A DNA stretch of 64,000 bases, taken from assembly GCA_030041475.1 (NCBI GenBank), contig JASHNU010000012.1, positions 48,373-112,372 of the forward strand, in the 5' to 3' direction. The DNA comes from Candidatus Sulfotelmatobacter sp. Its GTDB lineage: Bacteria; Acidobacteriota; Terriglobia; Terriglobales; Acidobacteriaceae. The notes beneath the pieces are model-generated. The model was given only the letters and a program-made list of their open reading frames with translations. It was not told the origin of the DNA and ran no database searches. Both the position numbers and the translations under genes were made by a program. The first letter of the stretch is position 1, and the number at the start of each line of letters is the position of its first letter. Below, piece after piece: positions 47,251-56,955 of this stretch.

Positions 47251-48046
47251 GGTCGCGGCCGCAACCCCCAGCGGCGAGCCGGAAAAAGAGTCCATGCCCA
47301 CCATGGGCTTTCTCGATCATTTGGAGGAGCTGCGGACGCGGATCGTGCGTTCTGCTATCGCAGTCGGGGTAGGTACTGCGGTGTGCTGGGCATTCCGGGA
47401 GCGTATCTACGACTTGATGCAGAAGCCCATCGTGCAGGTGCTGCACGAAAAGCATCTGCCGGAGAAACTCGTTTATCTCAACCCCATCGACCCCTTCAAC
47501 CTTTACTTGAAGATCGCCATGCTGGGGGGGCTGTTTCTGACGTCTCCCTTCGTTCTCTATCAAGTCTGGATGTTCATTTCCCCTGGACTCTACCGGCGTG
47601 AGAAGCGGTATGTGCTGCCCTTCATGGTGTCCACGATTACGTTGTTCGCGCTGGGCGGCTACTTCGGCTACAGCGTCGCTTATCCGCGGGCGCTCGATTT
47701 CTTCGTAGTAAAGTTCAACGGGCAGTTTCAGCCCATGATCACCATCGGCGAATACACCCAGCTTTTTCTCAGCATCGTGCTGGGCATGGGGCTGATCTTC
47801 GAGATGCCGATTCTGGTTTTTTTCCTGGCCTTCATGGGCATCCTGAGTCCGGGATTTATGCTGAAGCATTTCCGCTATGCGATTTTGCTGATCTTCATGA
47901 TTGCGGCCATTGTGACTCCGACTCCGGATGTGGTGAACATGTGCATCTTCGCCGCGCCGATGCTCGGGCTCTATGCGGTCAGCGTGGGAGTGGCCTGGCT
48001 GGTGCATCCCAAGCAACGCGAGGCGCGGAGAGCAAAACAGGCATGA
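47243..48046 (+). CDS. tatC: Sec-independent protein translocase TatC
   Basis: A 267-residue protein with six membrane helices. It starts with MGFLDHLEELRTRIVRS, the signal-peptide-binding N-terminus, and contains DPFNLYLKIAMLGGLFLTSPFVLYQVW and FEMPILVFFLAFMGILSP. It recognises the twin-arginine signal and forms the pore with TatA/B. The Tat-signal amidase at 6.6 kb is one candidate substrate. The stop overlaps the next ATG (ATGA). Confidence 0.96.
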   Translation: MSEVAAATPSGEPEKESMPTMGFLDHLEELRTRIVRSAIAVGVGTAVCWAFRERIYDLMQKPIVQVLHEKHLPEKLVYLNPIDPFNLYLKIAMLGGLFLTSPFVLYQVWMFISPGLYRREKRYVLPFMVSTITLFALGGYFGYSVAYPRALDFFVVKFNGQFQPMITIGEYTQLFLSIVLGMGLIFEMPILVFFLAFMGILSPGFMLKHFRYAILLIFMIAAIVTPTPDVVNMCIFAAPMLGLYAVSVGVAWLVHPKQREARRAKQA

Positions 48047-49068
48047 GACCGAAATCGCTTCTGCGGATTGCGCTGACGGCAGCTGCGCTATTGGCCGTGG
48101 GCTGCGACCACAGCAGAGAGCAGTTTCAGGCGCAGAGCCAAACCTCCCCATCAACGCTGCCGCCCGCTGCCGAGAATCCGAAGCCTGTGCTCAATCTTCC
48201 GCCCGATAGCGCTCCCCCTCCCACGTTCAATGGCGACCGCGCCATGCAGTATGTGAAGGAGATCGTGAAGTTCGGCCCGCGACCGCTCGGCAGCGGCAAT
48301 CACAAAAAGGTCGAAGACTACCTCGACTCGCGCCTCAAGGGCGACGACGTGGAAGACGACGTTTTCACCGCCGACACGAACGTTGGCAAGTTTCCCGTGC
48401 ATAACATCGTGGCCAAGTATCCCGGCACGAGGGACGGCATCATCGTCGTCGCCAGCCACTACGACACGAATTATCCGCTGCGCAAAACATCGTACGTCGG
48501 CGCCAACGACGGCGGCTCATCCAGCGCCCTGCTGCTGGAGCTTGCCAATCAGTTGAGGGGTAAGACGCGCGACGGGTACTCGATCTGGCTGGTCTGGGAC
48601 GACGCCGAAGAAGCCATGAAACCCGATTCGGAAGTGGACTTCATGACCGACAGTCTGTACGGGATCACGCACCTGGCGGAAAAGTGGCAGGCGGACGGAA
48701 CGCTGAAGAAGATCAAGGCTTTCATCCTGGCCGATATGATCGGCGATGCGGATCTGGATATTGATCGCGACAGCAATTCAGCTGGATGGCTGCAAGATGT
48801 CGTATTTGAAGCGGCGAGCCGCATGGGCTACCAGTCACACTTCTTCGCTCGCACGCTGGCCATGGAAGACGATCACTTGCCGTTCGTGAAACACGGCGTG
48901 CCGTGCGTCGACCTGATCGATTTCACCTACGGCTACAACAACGTTTTCTGGCACACGCCGCAGGACACGGTCGACAAGCTGAGTCCCAAGAGTCTCGAGA
49001 TCGTGGGCACGGTGATTCTCGAGACCATTCGCATCCTCGACAAGATGGAGCCTCTGCCGCCGAAGTAG
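48043..49068 (+). CDS. M28-family metallopeptidase lipoprotein
   Basis: A 341-residue secreted lipoprotein: signal peptide with lipobox LLAVGC (acylated Cys at ~20). The M28 zinc ligands are recognisable: His in VVASHYDTNY, Asp in GANDGGSSSA, Glu-Glu in DDAEEA, Asp in LADMIGDADLD and His in FWHTPQDTVD. Members include aminopeptidases and glutaminyl cyclases; the short single-domain form and GSSSALLLELA resemble glutaminyl-peptide cyclotransferase-like proteins. It is translationally coupled to tatC by an ATGA overlap. Confidence 0.88.
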   Translation: MRPKSLLRIALTAAALLAVGCDHSREQFQAQSQTSPSTLPPAAENPKPVLNLPPDSAPPPTFNGDRAMQYVKEIVKFGPRPLGSGNHKKVEDYLDSRLKGDDVEDDVFTADTNVGKFPVHNIVAKYPGTRDGIIVVASHYDTNYPLRKTSYVGANDGGSSSALLLELANQLRGKTRDGYSIWLVWDDAEEAMKPDSEVDFMTDSLYGITHLAEKWQADGTLKKIKAFILADMIGDADLDIDRDSNSAGWLQDVVFEAASRMGYQSHFFARTLAMEDDHLPFVKHGVPCVDLIDFTYGYNNVFWHTPQDTVDKLSPKSLEIVGTVILETIRILDKMEPLPPK

Positions 49069-49227
49069 CAAGCTCCCCGCGCCGCAGGCCGACGCCCGAT
49101 TAGCCGCGTCCACCTTCTCGCTGACGGCAAGCCTGCGGCTTTGAGTGCAATGCCTTGATTACGTCAGTTACCTACTTGCCGGGCAGAATCTGAATCAAAA
49201 TCGAATCAATTATTCTTCCCGCAGCCG

Positions 49228-50130
49228 ATGAACGGTTTGAGAACAGAAGCGCCTGGAACGCTCTCGGTGCCGCAGATTCCCGCCGATGCCACGCTATTCA
49301 CATTTCCGCGCGGGCTACCTTGGTTTATGTTGGGGACGTCGTTGCTGCTGGCCTCCGCCGCAGTGTTTTGCGCCATAGGCTTCGCGGAAAGGCATGAGGC
49401 CGCCCTCGGTATTCTCTCGTTTGCTCTGCTCGGATCAATCTCGACCCTCTTATTTCGCTCATCTCTTCGTCTCTTCGATCATGTCGCGGTGAACTCCGAT
49501 GGTATCTGGTATGTCCCACGAAATGGGCAGCCGATCTTCCTCGCTTGGCGCGATATTGGCACCGTTGTCGCTCAGGATGTTCAACAACGTCTCCTGATTG
49601 TCGATGCCGCGGGGCGAGCGACCATCCGCTTGGAGTATCAGTTGGCAAATTTCCAAAGACTCCGCGAGTTCGTGCTAATGCATACATCTGGCCAAACACG
49701 TGCGGGTGCGGCTCCATTAACAACATTTCACCGGACGTGGATCAACAAAATTCTCTTTTTATTCTTCTCGGTACCGCTTTTATTCATCGTGCGGATAGCT
49801 GGAGGGCAAGGGCACTGGGGCGCATCGGTCATATTTGTTGTATTTGCGACGGTGCTTTTAGGATCAATTGCACTGGACCCTTTACGCGTGTCGGTCGAAC
49901 CGCAAGCGGTTGTAATTACGTATCCGGGTTGGAAACGTAAAATCCTCTTTTCCCAAATAGCGGATATCTCTCTCACCGACGAAAGCTTTCGGGGGAACGT
50001 GTTTGCAGTGGTAGTCATTCGCGTATCTCAAGGAAAGCCGATTAAGCTGTTCCGCTTCCGGGAGGGTTCACTGGCCTTGTACGAGACGCTGAAAGCTGCT
50101 TGGCGCAGGGTTGGCCCGGATAAGCGCTAA
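49228..50130 (+). CDS. Membrane protein with PH-like domain, unknown function
   Basis: A 300-residue protein with two pairs of hydrophobic segments (~32-52 and 58-75; ~175-195 and 200-220). After each pair comes a soluble stretch of the bacterial PH-like type (VNSDGIWYVPRNGQPIFLAWRDIGTVVAQ; VEPQAVVITYPGWKRKILFSQIADISL). Two tandem copies of helix pair plus PH-like domain therefore seem likely. The ribosome site is weak (GCAGCCG). Function unknown. Confidence 0.65.
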   Translation: MNGLRTEAPGTLSVPQIPADATLFTFPRGLPWFMLGTSLLLASAAVFCAIGFAERHEAALGILSFALLGSISTLLFRSSLRLFDHVAVNSDGIWYVPRNGQPIFLAWRDIGTVVAQDVQQRLLIVDAAGRATIRLEYQLANFQRLREFVLMHTSGQTRAGAAPLTTFHRTWINKILFLFFSVPLLFIVRIAGGQGHWGASVIFVVFATVLLGSIALDPLRVSVEPQAVVITYPGWKRKILFSQIADISLTDESFRGNVFAVVVIRVSQGKPIKLFRFREGSLALYETLKAAWRRVGPDKR

Positions 50131-50218
50131 AAAATCCCCATTGCGCTCGCCGGATCGCGTTTACCTCTCTTCGTGTTCCTTTGCTCTTTTCGCGAATTTC
50201 ATTTCTAATGCACGCCAT

Positions 50219-51733
50219 ATGCGAACCCGCGTGGGCCTGTGTCTTTGTTTTGTCTCCAGTTTTTCCGCTCTCGCAGCTCCTCCTGCTGACATCAACGCCG
50301 AAAACCAAGTCATTCAAACAGCCCTACAGCCTTCCGACCTCGAAGCCAATCTCCTCCGTTTGACCGACGAAATCGGTGGCCGCGTTCCCGGAACCATCGC
50401 CATGCAACATGCGGTGGAATGGGGCGTGCAGGCCTTCACTGCCGCCGGCGCCGATTCCGTTCACACGGAAGGATTCAGCATCCCGAATTCGTGGGCCGAA
50501 GGCGACACGGAGATGATCGTGACGACGTCCTACGAGATCAATCCGTCGAAAGTGGGCGGCATGGTGCTTTCGGTCTTTCCCGTGCGCGCGGTTTCCATCG
50601 CGTGGGCTCCGGCACTTGCGCCGGTCAAGCACATTCCGGTCGTGGACGTCGGCCAAGGGACGGAGGCCGATTTCCAGAAAGCCGGCGACATCTCAGGCAA
50701 GATCGTTCTGGTTCACACCACCGTTCTGAAAACCTGGAAGGATTTGTTCGATGAATACCGGCAGGCTCCCCCCGCCATCGACCGCGCCGTGAAAGGCAAG
50801 GCCAGAGCCATGGCATTCATGGCTACGCGCGAACACGACATTCTCTACCGGCACACGAATTCAAACGCGGGCGAAATCGACAAACTGCCCATAGTTATTG
50901 TGGCCCGGGAAGACGGCGAGCGCATGGCGCGCCTTCTGGCTTCCGGGCACAAGGTGTGGGCTGATCTCTCCATTCCGAATCAGATCGGCGGGCCGATTCG
51001 CGCCGCTAACGTGATCGCCGAAATTCGCGGCAGCGAAAAGCCTGACGAGTTTGTCGTCCTCGGCGCCCATCTCGATTCCTGGGAACTGGGCACCGGCGCC
51101 TTGGATAACGGCTGCAATGTCGCGCTGGTCATTGACGCGCTGCGAGCGATCAAGGCTTCCGGCGTGAAGTCGCGGCGCACCATTCGCTTCATTCTTTTTT
51201 CCGGCGAGGAGGAAGGCTTGATCGGCTCGCGCGCTTATTCCGTGGCTCACCGTCACGAACTCGACAATGCCGCCGGCGTTGTAATCTACGATTCCGGCAC
51301 GGGCAAGACGACGGGTTTTTCCGTCGGCGGACGCAAGGACATCCTCGACACGGGCAAAGAACTGATTGCGCCGCTGGCACGATTCGATGTGAAGGATTTG
51401 ACACCCGACATGGAAACCGGAACCGACCACGTCGACTTCATGCTGGAAGGTGTGCCCACTTTCGTTGCCGATCAGGAAGAAGCCAAGTACCTCGAGAACT
51501 ACCACGCCGTCTCCGATACGTTCGACAAAGTGGATCTCGCCCAGCTCAAGAAGCACGTGGCAGAAGCCGCCGCGCTCAGTGTGGGGCTCGCCAATCTGCC
51601 CCAGAAGATCGGTCCGCGCCTGACCCATGACCAGATCGAGCAGACCATGCGCGACAGTAACAGCGTGGACATGCTCAAGGCGGACGGGATTTGGGACGAT
51701 TGGGTCAGCGGCAAGCGTGGACGACAGAAATAG
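50219..51733 (+). CDS. M28-family zinc peptidase, secreted
   Basis: A 504-residue exported metallopeptidase: signal peptide (MRTRVGLCLCFVSSFSALA). A PA-like inserted domain (~115-250) precedes the M28 core with zinc ligands His in LGAHLDSWELG, Asp in GALDNGCNVA, Glu-Glu in FSGEEEGLIGS and later Asp/His residues. It resembles carboxypeptidase Q/aminopeptidase-like enzymes. ATG 50219 is chosen because it begins the signal peptide; a longer frame from 50111 has none. Its substrate is unknown. Confidence 0.88.
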   Translation: MRTRVGLCLCFVSSFSALAAPPADINAENQVIQTALQPSDLEANLLRLTDEIGGRVPGTIAMQHAVEWGVQAFTAAGADSVHTEGFSIPNSWAEGDTEMIVTTSYEINPSKVGGMVLSVFPVRAVSIAWAPALAPVKHIPVVDVGQGTEADFQKAGDISGKIVLVHTTVLKTWKDLFDEYRQAPPAIDRAVKGKARAMAFMATREHDILYRHTNSNAGEIDKLPIVIVAREDGERMARLLASGHKVWADLSIPNQIGGPIRAANVIAEIRGSEKPDEFVVLGAHLDSWELGTGALDNGCNVALVIDALRAIKASGVKSRRTIRFILFSGEEEGLIGSRAYSVAHRHELDNAAGVVIYDSGTGKTTGFSVGGRKDILDTGKELIAPLARFDVKDLTPDMETGTDHVDFMLEGVPTFVADQEEAKYLENYHAVSDTFDKVDLAQLKKHVAEAAALSVGLANLPQKIGPRLTHDQIEQTMRDSNSVDMLKADGIWDDWVSGKRGRQK

Positions 51734-51818
51734 CCTGATTTTCAAATTCCGATTGCCAATTGGCGATTGAAGCCCGGCGAGGTTAATCGAAAATCTGCAA
51801 TCGAATCGGCAATTCGCC

Positions 51819-52745
51819 TTGCTCTACGTCTGGATCCTGTTCAATTTTTTCGCGCTCGGCCTGCTGGTCCTCGACCTGAGCGTTTTCCATCGCCGCGGCC
51901 GTGTGGTTTCCGTGCGCGCGGCCTTGCGCTGGAGTGTGCTGTACGTTGCGCTGGCGGCCGGATTCGCGGTGATACTGTCTCTCTGGCAGGGACATCAGGC
52001 CGCTCTGGAGTTTGTCACCGCGTATGTGCTCGAACTGTCCCTCAGTGCCGACAACTTGTTTGTCTTCCTTGTGATCTTCAACTATTTCGCGGTTCCGGAG
52101 GATCAGCAGCATCGCGTGCTGTTCTGGGGGGTGGTTGCCGCACTCATCTTGCGCGGCATTTTCATCGGCGCCGGGGTCAGCCTCATTCACCGCTTTCACT
52201 GGCTGTTCTATCTGTTGGGCGGACTGCTGATCTACAGTGGCACTCGCCTCTGTGTGACGGGTGCGCACAACGTTGATCTGGCCGTGAATCCTCTGGTGCG
52301 CGCTCTGCGCCGAATCCTGCCGGTGACCAGCAATTTTGAGGGCGGACGATTCTTCCTCCGCAATCCCCGGGAAAATTTTCGTCTTTACGCCACGCCTCTG
52401 CTGATCGTTTTGCTGGTCATTGAGACGACGGACCTGTTGTTTGCGGTCGATTCCATTCCCGCTGTTCTCGCCATTACTCTGAATGCATTCATTGTCTACA
52501 GCGCCAATGTGTTTGCCATTCTTGGCCTTCGCACTATGTACTTCGCCATCGCGGGGCTCATAAGAATCTTCCGCTTCTTCAACTACGGGCTGGCTGTGAT
52601 GTTAGTGCTGATGGGACTGAAGATGCTTACCGTCGACTATTACAGGATCCCTACGTCGGTAACGCTGGGCGTCGTGGCGGGAGTGCTGGTGGTGTCTGTC
52701 GTCGCCTCGGTCGCCTTTCCTGCAGTGAAAAAGAGTATGGATTGA
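51819..52745 (+). CDS. TerC/Alx-family integral membrane protein
   Basis: A 308-residue membrane protein with about nine hydrophobic segments. It has the family Asp-rich motifs SLSADNLFVFLVIFNYF and LFAVDSIPAVLAIT, and NFEGGRFFLRN near the middle. The TerC/Alx family handles manganese export or metallation of exported proteins. The start is a TTG at 51819 with no strong ribosome site. I looked for a yybP-ykoY manganese riboswitch upstream and saw none. Confidence 0.9.
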   Translation: MLYVWILFNFFALGLLVLDLSVFHRRGRVVSVRAALRWSVLYVALAAGFAVILSLWQGHQAALEFVTAYVLELSLSADNLFVFLVIFNYFAVPEDQQHRVLFWGVVAALILRGIFIGAGVSLIHRFHWLFYLLGGLLIYSGTRLCVTGAHNVDLAVNPLVRALRRILPVTSNFEGGRFFLRNPRENFRLYATPLLIVLLVIETTDLLFAVDSIPAVLAITLNAFIVYSANVFAILGLRTMYFAIAGLIRIFRFFNYGLAVMLVLMGLKMLTVDYYRIPTSVTLGVVAGVLVVSVVASVAFPAVKKSMD

Positions 52746-52790
52746 TCGGCTCCGGATCAGGAACGATCGCTGGAAAGGGAAGTGTGTTTG

Positions 52791-54350
52791 TCACGCAAAC
52801 ATCACGCGGTCACTTTTCACGACCGAATGTTTCAGGAATTTCCTGTCATCGTGATCGGGACAGTCCATGCGATAATGCGCGCCGCGGCTCTCTTCGCGCG
52901 CCAGCGCCGACCGCGCCACCCAGGTGGCGGCTAAATGCAGATTAAGCGCTTCGTGCGTCCGTCGGGTCCTCGGATGAGCAACTTTGGGCGCCAATTCCTC
53001 CAGTTTCTTGATTGCCCTCTGCATGCCAGTGCGAGTTCTAACAATGCCGACATCGTTCCACATCGCGTCCTGAATCTGGCTGATGACCTCCTCGATGCCC
53101 ACATCCACCGGGCCGTTCGAATAGACAGCCTTCGCTTGCCTTGAGGTTCGCGAACCTGGCCTTGCTTCCTCGCGCATCGCTTTCCCGGCGCGCGCTCCGT
53201 AAACGAGAGCTTCCAGCAGAGCGTTGCCCGGAAACCGGTTGGCGCCGTGCGCTCCCGAGGCCGCGGTCTCGCCGGCAGCGTAAAGCCCGACGATGCTGGT
53301 CTTGCTGTCGAGATCGGTGCGCACACCCCCCATTGAATAATGAGCCGCGGGACGAACCGGAATCAGGTCCTCGGTGATGTCGAGGTTGTAATGCATGCAG
53401 GTCGTGTAGACGCGGTGCAAGCGCTTCTGCACTTTGGCGGCGTCGAGATGGGTGAGATCGAGATACACGAACGGATCCTTCGCCCGGCTGACTTCCATCT
53501 CGTGCATGATGGCGCGCGCCACCACGTCGCGCGGAGCCAGTTCGCCCATCGGGTGATATTTGCCGAGGAAGCGGTTTAATTCGATGTTACGCAGGTAGCC
53601 GCCTTCCCGCCGCAGCGCTTCCGACAGGAGGAACCGCGGCGTCTTTTTCATGTAGAGCACCGTCGGCTGAAACTGCACGAATTCCAGGTCACTGAGTTCG
53701 GCCCCGCCGCGAAGGGCAAGCGACGCGCCATCCCCCGTTGCACTTTCCGGATTTGTCGTGTTGCGATAAATCTGCCCCATTCCTCCCGTGGACAAAAGCG
53801 CGGCAGTGCATGAGATATCTTGCGGAACTCCTTTTTCGTCGAGAAGAGAAACACCGGTGAGTCGGCCCGAATCGATGAGTAACTCTGTCGGGAAGGCGTA
53901 AGGGGCAATCGAAAGGTGTTTCAGCGAGGTTGCCTTGGAGAACAGCGCCCGTAAAACCTCGGTTCCCAGCGATTCGCCCTGCGCATGCAGAATGCGGTTG
54001 TGCATGCGCGCCCCTTCCATTCCAAAAACCATTTTTGTGCCGTGACGATCCAGCCCCGCGGCCCACCCGATCAACTCCTCGATGCGCTCGATGCCCTCTT
54101 CGACCAGAATCTTCACTGCGGCGGGATTGCACAAGCCGTCTCCAGAGCTGAGCGTGTCCTGCAGATGCAAGCTGACTTCGTCTTCATCGCCGAGAGGCGC
54201 AGGTTCCACAGACGGAGGCGGGAATGAGGGGATGTCTTTTTTGGCCAGCACGAGCACACGTCCAGCCACTGCCAATTCAATTGCAGCGCGTAGTCCCGCC
54301 ACGCCTGCGCCAATGACCACGAAGTCGGTCTCGGCTGGAAGGCCCTTCAT
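52791..54350 (-). CDS. nadB: L-aspartate oxidase NadB
   Basis: A 519-residue FAD flavoprotein: N-terminal dinucleotide motif FVVIGAGVAGLRAAIELA. The family region HNRILHAQGESLG covers the substrate Arg/His area. LSEALRREGGYLRN, AHYSMGGVRTDLDSKTSIVGLYAAGE and GNALLEALVYGARAG follow in order. It makes iminoaspartate, the first step of quinolinate and NAD synthesis. It is divergent from aroB across 85 bases. nadA and nadC are not in the window. Confidence 0.95.
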   Translation of the reverse strand: MKGLPAETDFVVIGAGVAGLRAAIELAVAGRVLVLAKKDIPSFPPPSVEPAPLGDEDEVSLHLQDTLSSGDGLCNPAAVKILVEEGIERIEELIGWAAGLDRHGTKMVFGMEGARMHNRILHAQGESLGTEVLRALFSKATSLKHLSIAPYAFPTELLIDSGRLTGVSLLDEKGVPQDISCTAALLSTGGMGQIYRNTTNPESATGDGASLALRGGAELSDLEFVQFQPTVLYMKKTPRFLLSEALRREGGYLRNIELNRFLGKYHPMGELAPRDVVARAIMHEMEVSRAKDPFVYLDLTHLDAAKVQKRLHRVYTTCMHYNLDITEDLIPVRPAAHYSMGGVRTDLDSKTSIVGLYAAGETAASGAHGANRFPGNALLEALVYGARAGKAMREEARPGSRTSRQAKAVYSNGPVDVGIEEVISQIQDAMWNDVGIVRTRTGMQRAIKKLEELAPKVAHPRTRRTHEALNLHLAATWVARSALAREESRGAHYRMDCPDHDDRKFLKHSVVKSDRVMFA

Positions 54351-54435
54351 AGACGGGAAATGGTACCACTTTGCGGCTTGAAGTAGACGTTTTTGCCCTT
54401 ACGTTATCATTGAGCATTCGCACCTTGAGGCTGGC

Positions 54436-55551
54436 ATGCCGCAAGTGACCATCCACGTCGCGCCCGGGCCATATCAGGCTTGGATCGAGAACGGCTTGCT
54501 GGCCCGGTCCGGCTCCGTTCTGGCTGACCTGCTGCCCCAGGCCAGCCGCATTTTTCTCGTGACCGTTCCCCCGGTGCGCAAGCGCTGGGGCGCGAAATTC
54601 GTGCGCTCCCTGAGAGCCGCGGGATTCGCGCCACAGGTATTGAGCATGCCCGATGGCGAGCCTTCCAAGCGCCTATCCACCGTGGAACGGCTTGCGGAGA
54701 AGCTGGTCGGCCTGGGCGCTGACCGTAAAGCCGTGATCGTCGGCTTCGGCGGTGGTGTGGTTGGCGATGTCAGTGGCCTGCTGGCTTCGCTCTACATGCG
54801 CGGCGTGGAACTGGTCCAGGTGCCGACCACAGTGCTGGCGCAGGTAGACGCCTCGATTGGCGGAAAGACAGGAGTCAATCTGGTGGCCGGTAAGAATCTG
54901 GTGGGGACCTTCTACCATCCGCGCGTGGTTTTGATCGATCCCGCGACGCTGAAGACGCTGCCCGATCGCGAATTTCGTGCGGGCCTCTATGAAGCGCTCA
55001 AGTGCGGTGTGATCGGAAACGTCGAGCTGTTCCTGCGCTTTGAGCAAAACCGCACGCGCATTCTGAAGCGCGATCCAGCCGAGCTGGAGTGGCTGATTGC
55101 ACAGTCGGTGAAATTGAAGGCGGAAGTGGTGTCCGCCGACGAGCATGAGGGCGGCTTGCGCCGCGTTCTCAACTTGGGCCACACCATCGGCCACGCACTC
55201 GAGGCTGAAACCGGCTATCGGCGCCTGCTTCATGGCGAAGCTGTCGGCTGGGGCATGATCGCAGCGACCAACATCGCACTTCGGGTCGGCCGCACTGACA
55301 GTGTGACCGCCGGCCGCATCGCCGACGCCGTGTTGAGCCTGGGCCGCCTGCCCGAGGTAAATGTCAGCTCGCGCAAGATTCTGGCCCGCCTGCAGAGTGA
55401 CAAGAAAACTCAGAACGGAGTCGTGCATTTCATTTTGCCGCGCGAAATCGGCAAGGTCGAGGTTGCGAGCGACGTCCCGGAGAGCGTCGTGGTCGAGTCC
55501 GTCGACGAACTACGCCGCCTGTCGCGCGGCGGCTGGGTCTGGAAAAAATAA
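54436..55551 (+). CDS. aroB: 3-dehydroquinate synthase AroB
   Basis: A 371-residue enzyme of the shikimate pathway. NAD-binding IVGFGGGVVGDVSGLLAS and PTTVLAQVDASIGGKTGVNLVAGKNLVGTFYHP (zinc and substrate site) are intact. The metal-binding His motifs LNLGHTIGHALEAE and LHGEAVGWGM are present. It converts DAHP to 3-dehydroquinate. First of a run of same-strand genes (aroB, DinB, ubiE) with 37- and 21-base gaps. Confidence 0.96.
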   Translation: MPQVTIHVAPGPYQAWIENGLLARSGSVLADLLPQASRIFLVTVPPVRKRWGAKFVRSLRAAGFAPQVLSMPDGEPSKRLSTVERLAEKLVGLGADRKAVIVGFGGGVVGDVSGLLASLYMRGVELVQVPTTVLAQVDASIGGKTGVNLVAGKNLVGTFYHPRVVLIDPATLKTLPDREFRAGLYEALKCGVIGNVELFLRFEQNRTRILKRDPAELEWLIAQSVKLKAEVVSADEHEGGLRRVLNLGHTIGHALEAETGYRRLLHGEAVGWGMIAATNIALRVGRTDSVTAGRIADAVLSLGRLPEVNVSSRKILARLQSDKKTQNGVVHFILPREIGKVEVASDVPESVVVESVDELRRLSRGGWVWKK

Positions 55552-55588
55552 CTTTGAAAATAACGAAAAAACAGAGGAGAGCGAAATC

Positions 55589-56152
55589 ATGGCTGAGACC
55601 GCACAGCAGTACATTCAGCGAATCTTGGGTCACGTAGAAGGCCAGGACGCCATTAAAGTGCAGGGCAAGACTGCGGGCCGGTTGCAGAAAGCTGTGCACG
55701 GCTTGACTCCCAGGCAACTCAAGTGGCACCCGGAAGCAGGGAAGTGGTCGATCGCGGAAATCATCGCGCACCTGGCGGACGCAGAAATCGTCGCCGGCTG
55801 GCGCATGCGCCTGATCATCGGGGCCAACGGCACGACGATTCAACCCTTCGACCAGAACGTCTGGGCAGCCGCGTTTCGATACAACGATCGCGACGTTCGG
55901 CGGTCGATTGAACTGTTTCGCGTCCTCCGTGAAAACAATTTGGAGATGCTGAAAAAGCTGCCGCCCGAGACGTGGGACAATTACGGCATGCACCTTGAGC
56001 GCGGCAAGGAAACCATCGCGCACCTGGCTCGCATGTTTGCCGGCCATGACACGAACCACGTGCTGCAGGTCGAGGCCATTGCGACCCGGCTGAAGAAAGA
56101 ATCGAAAACTCCAGCGAAGGCGAAATCGAAGCGAAGAAACAAGAGGAAATAG
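55589..56152 (+). CDS. DinB-family protein
   Basis: A 187-residue four-helix bundle of the DinB/YfiT type. The His ligands expected of the family are in IIAHLADAE (~62) and MFAGHDTNHVLQ (~155-159). The last ~20 residues are Lys-rich. Members act as metal-dependent thiol transferases (bacillithiol or mycothiol type) or have unknown roles. The ATG at 55589 has GAGAGCG upstream. Confidence 0.88.
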   Translation: MAETAQQYIQRILGHVEGQDAIKVQGKTAGRLQKAVHGLTPRQLKWHPEAGKWSIAEIIAHLADAEIVAGWRMRLIIGANGTTIQPFDQNVWAAAFRYNDRDVRRSIELFRVLRENNLEMLKKLPPETWDNYGMHLERGKETIAHLARMFAGHDTNHVLQVEAIATRLKKESKTPAKAKSKRRNKRK

Positions 56153-56173
56153 CGAGCCGCCTTTCCCACCCTC

Positions 56174-56947
56174 GTGCCTGAGATCAGCAAATCAACCGTA
56201 GTCGGCGCAGCTTCGGCGGGAGCGAAGGACCAACGCTCAACTGCTCAGGCCGTCGAGGCGATGTTTACCGCCATTGCTCCGCGCTACGATGTGCTGAATC
56301 ATCTGCTTTCGCTGAATGTTGACCGGTTGTGGTGGAGGGCTGCGGCCCGCACTTTTCGGCCGATTGTCACTGACTCGGGCGCCCGCATTCTTGACCTGTG
56401 TTGTGGCACGGGCGATATGGCATTCGCTTTGCGTCGGCAGGCGGGGAAGGCATCGCCGTGCATTTTGGGCGCCGATTTTTCTCACGCCATGTTGCTGCGC
56501 GCTGCGGCAAAATCTGCTGCGGCAAAAACAAAGCAGGATGGAGTTCCGGGCTGGATCGAGGCCGACGCTCTAAATTTGCCGTTCCCGGACGCGTACTTCG
56601 ACCTGATCACATCGGCGTTCGGGTTCCGCAATCTCGCCGACTATGATGCCGGGTTGCGGGAGATTGTCCGCGTTCTGCGTCCCGGCGGAGAGTGTGGCCT
56701 CCTCGACTTCGGCGAGCCGCGAGGAGCAATCGGTGCCCTGTACCGCATTTACTTCAAGCAAGTCTTGCCGCGCATTGGGACGCTGATCTCCGGAGTACGC
56801 GGTCCTTATGCGTATCTTCCCGCGTCAGTCGAGCGGTTTCCCGCACCGACAGAAATGATCCAAAGAATGACAACCGCTGGCTTCGCCGAAGCAAGCTGGA
56901 CGCCTTACACGTTCGGGATCGCCGGCTTGTATCGCGGGAAAAAATAG
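56174..56947 (+). CDS. ubiE: Demethylmenaquinone/ubiquinone methyltransferase UbiE/MenG
   Basis: A 257-residue SAM-dependent methyltransferase. It contains MFTAIAPRYDVLNHLLSLNVDRLWW, the SAM motif ILDLCCGTGDMAFAL, FGFRNLADYDAGLREIVRVLRPGG and FGIAGLYRG at the end, all typical of UbiE/MenG. In a menaquinone-using acidobacterium it methylates demethylmenaquinone. It starts with GTG, 21 bases after the DinB gene, and ends 8 bases from the convergent anti-sigma gene. Confidence 0.95.
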   Translation: MPEISKSTVVGAASAGAKDQRSTAQAVEAMFTAIAPRYDVLNHLLSLNVDRLWWRAAARTFRPIVTDSGARILDLCCGTGDMAFALRRQAGKASPCILGADFSHAMLLRAAAKSAAAKTKQDGVPGWIEADALNLPFPDAYFDLITSAFGFRNLADYDAGLREIVRVLRPGGECGLLDFGEPRGAIGALYRIYFKQVLPRIGTLISGVRGPYAYLPASVERFPAPTEMIQRMTTAGFAEASWTPYTFGIAGLYRGKK

Positions 56948-56955
56948 TCTGGCGA

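Noticed and set aside
47213..48154. Minus-strand frame of 313 codons opposite tatC
   Set aside because: tatC is clear; the opposite frame is low complexity (His, Gln, Arg).
51734..51818. Manganese riboswitch (yybP-ykoY) before the TerC gene
   Set aside because: Looked for its conserved segments in the 85-base spacer; none found, and the spacer is too short.
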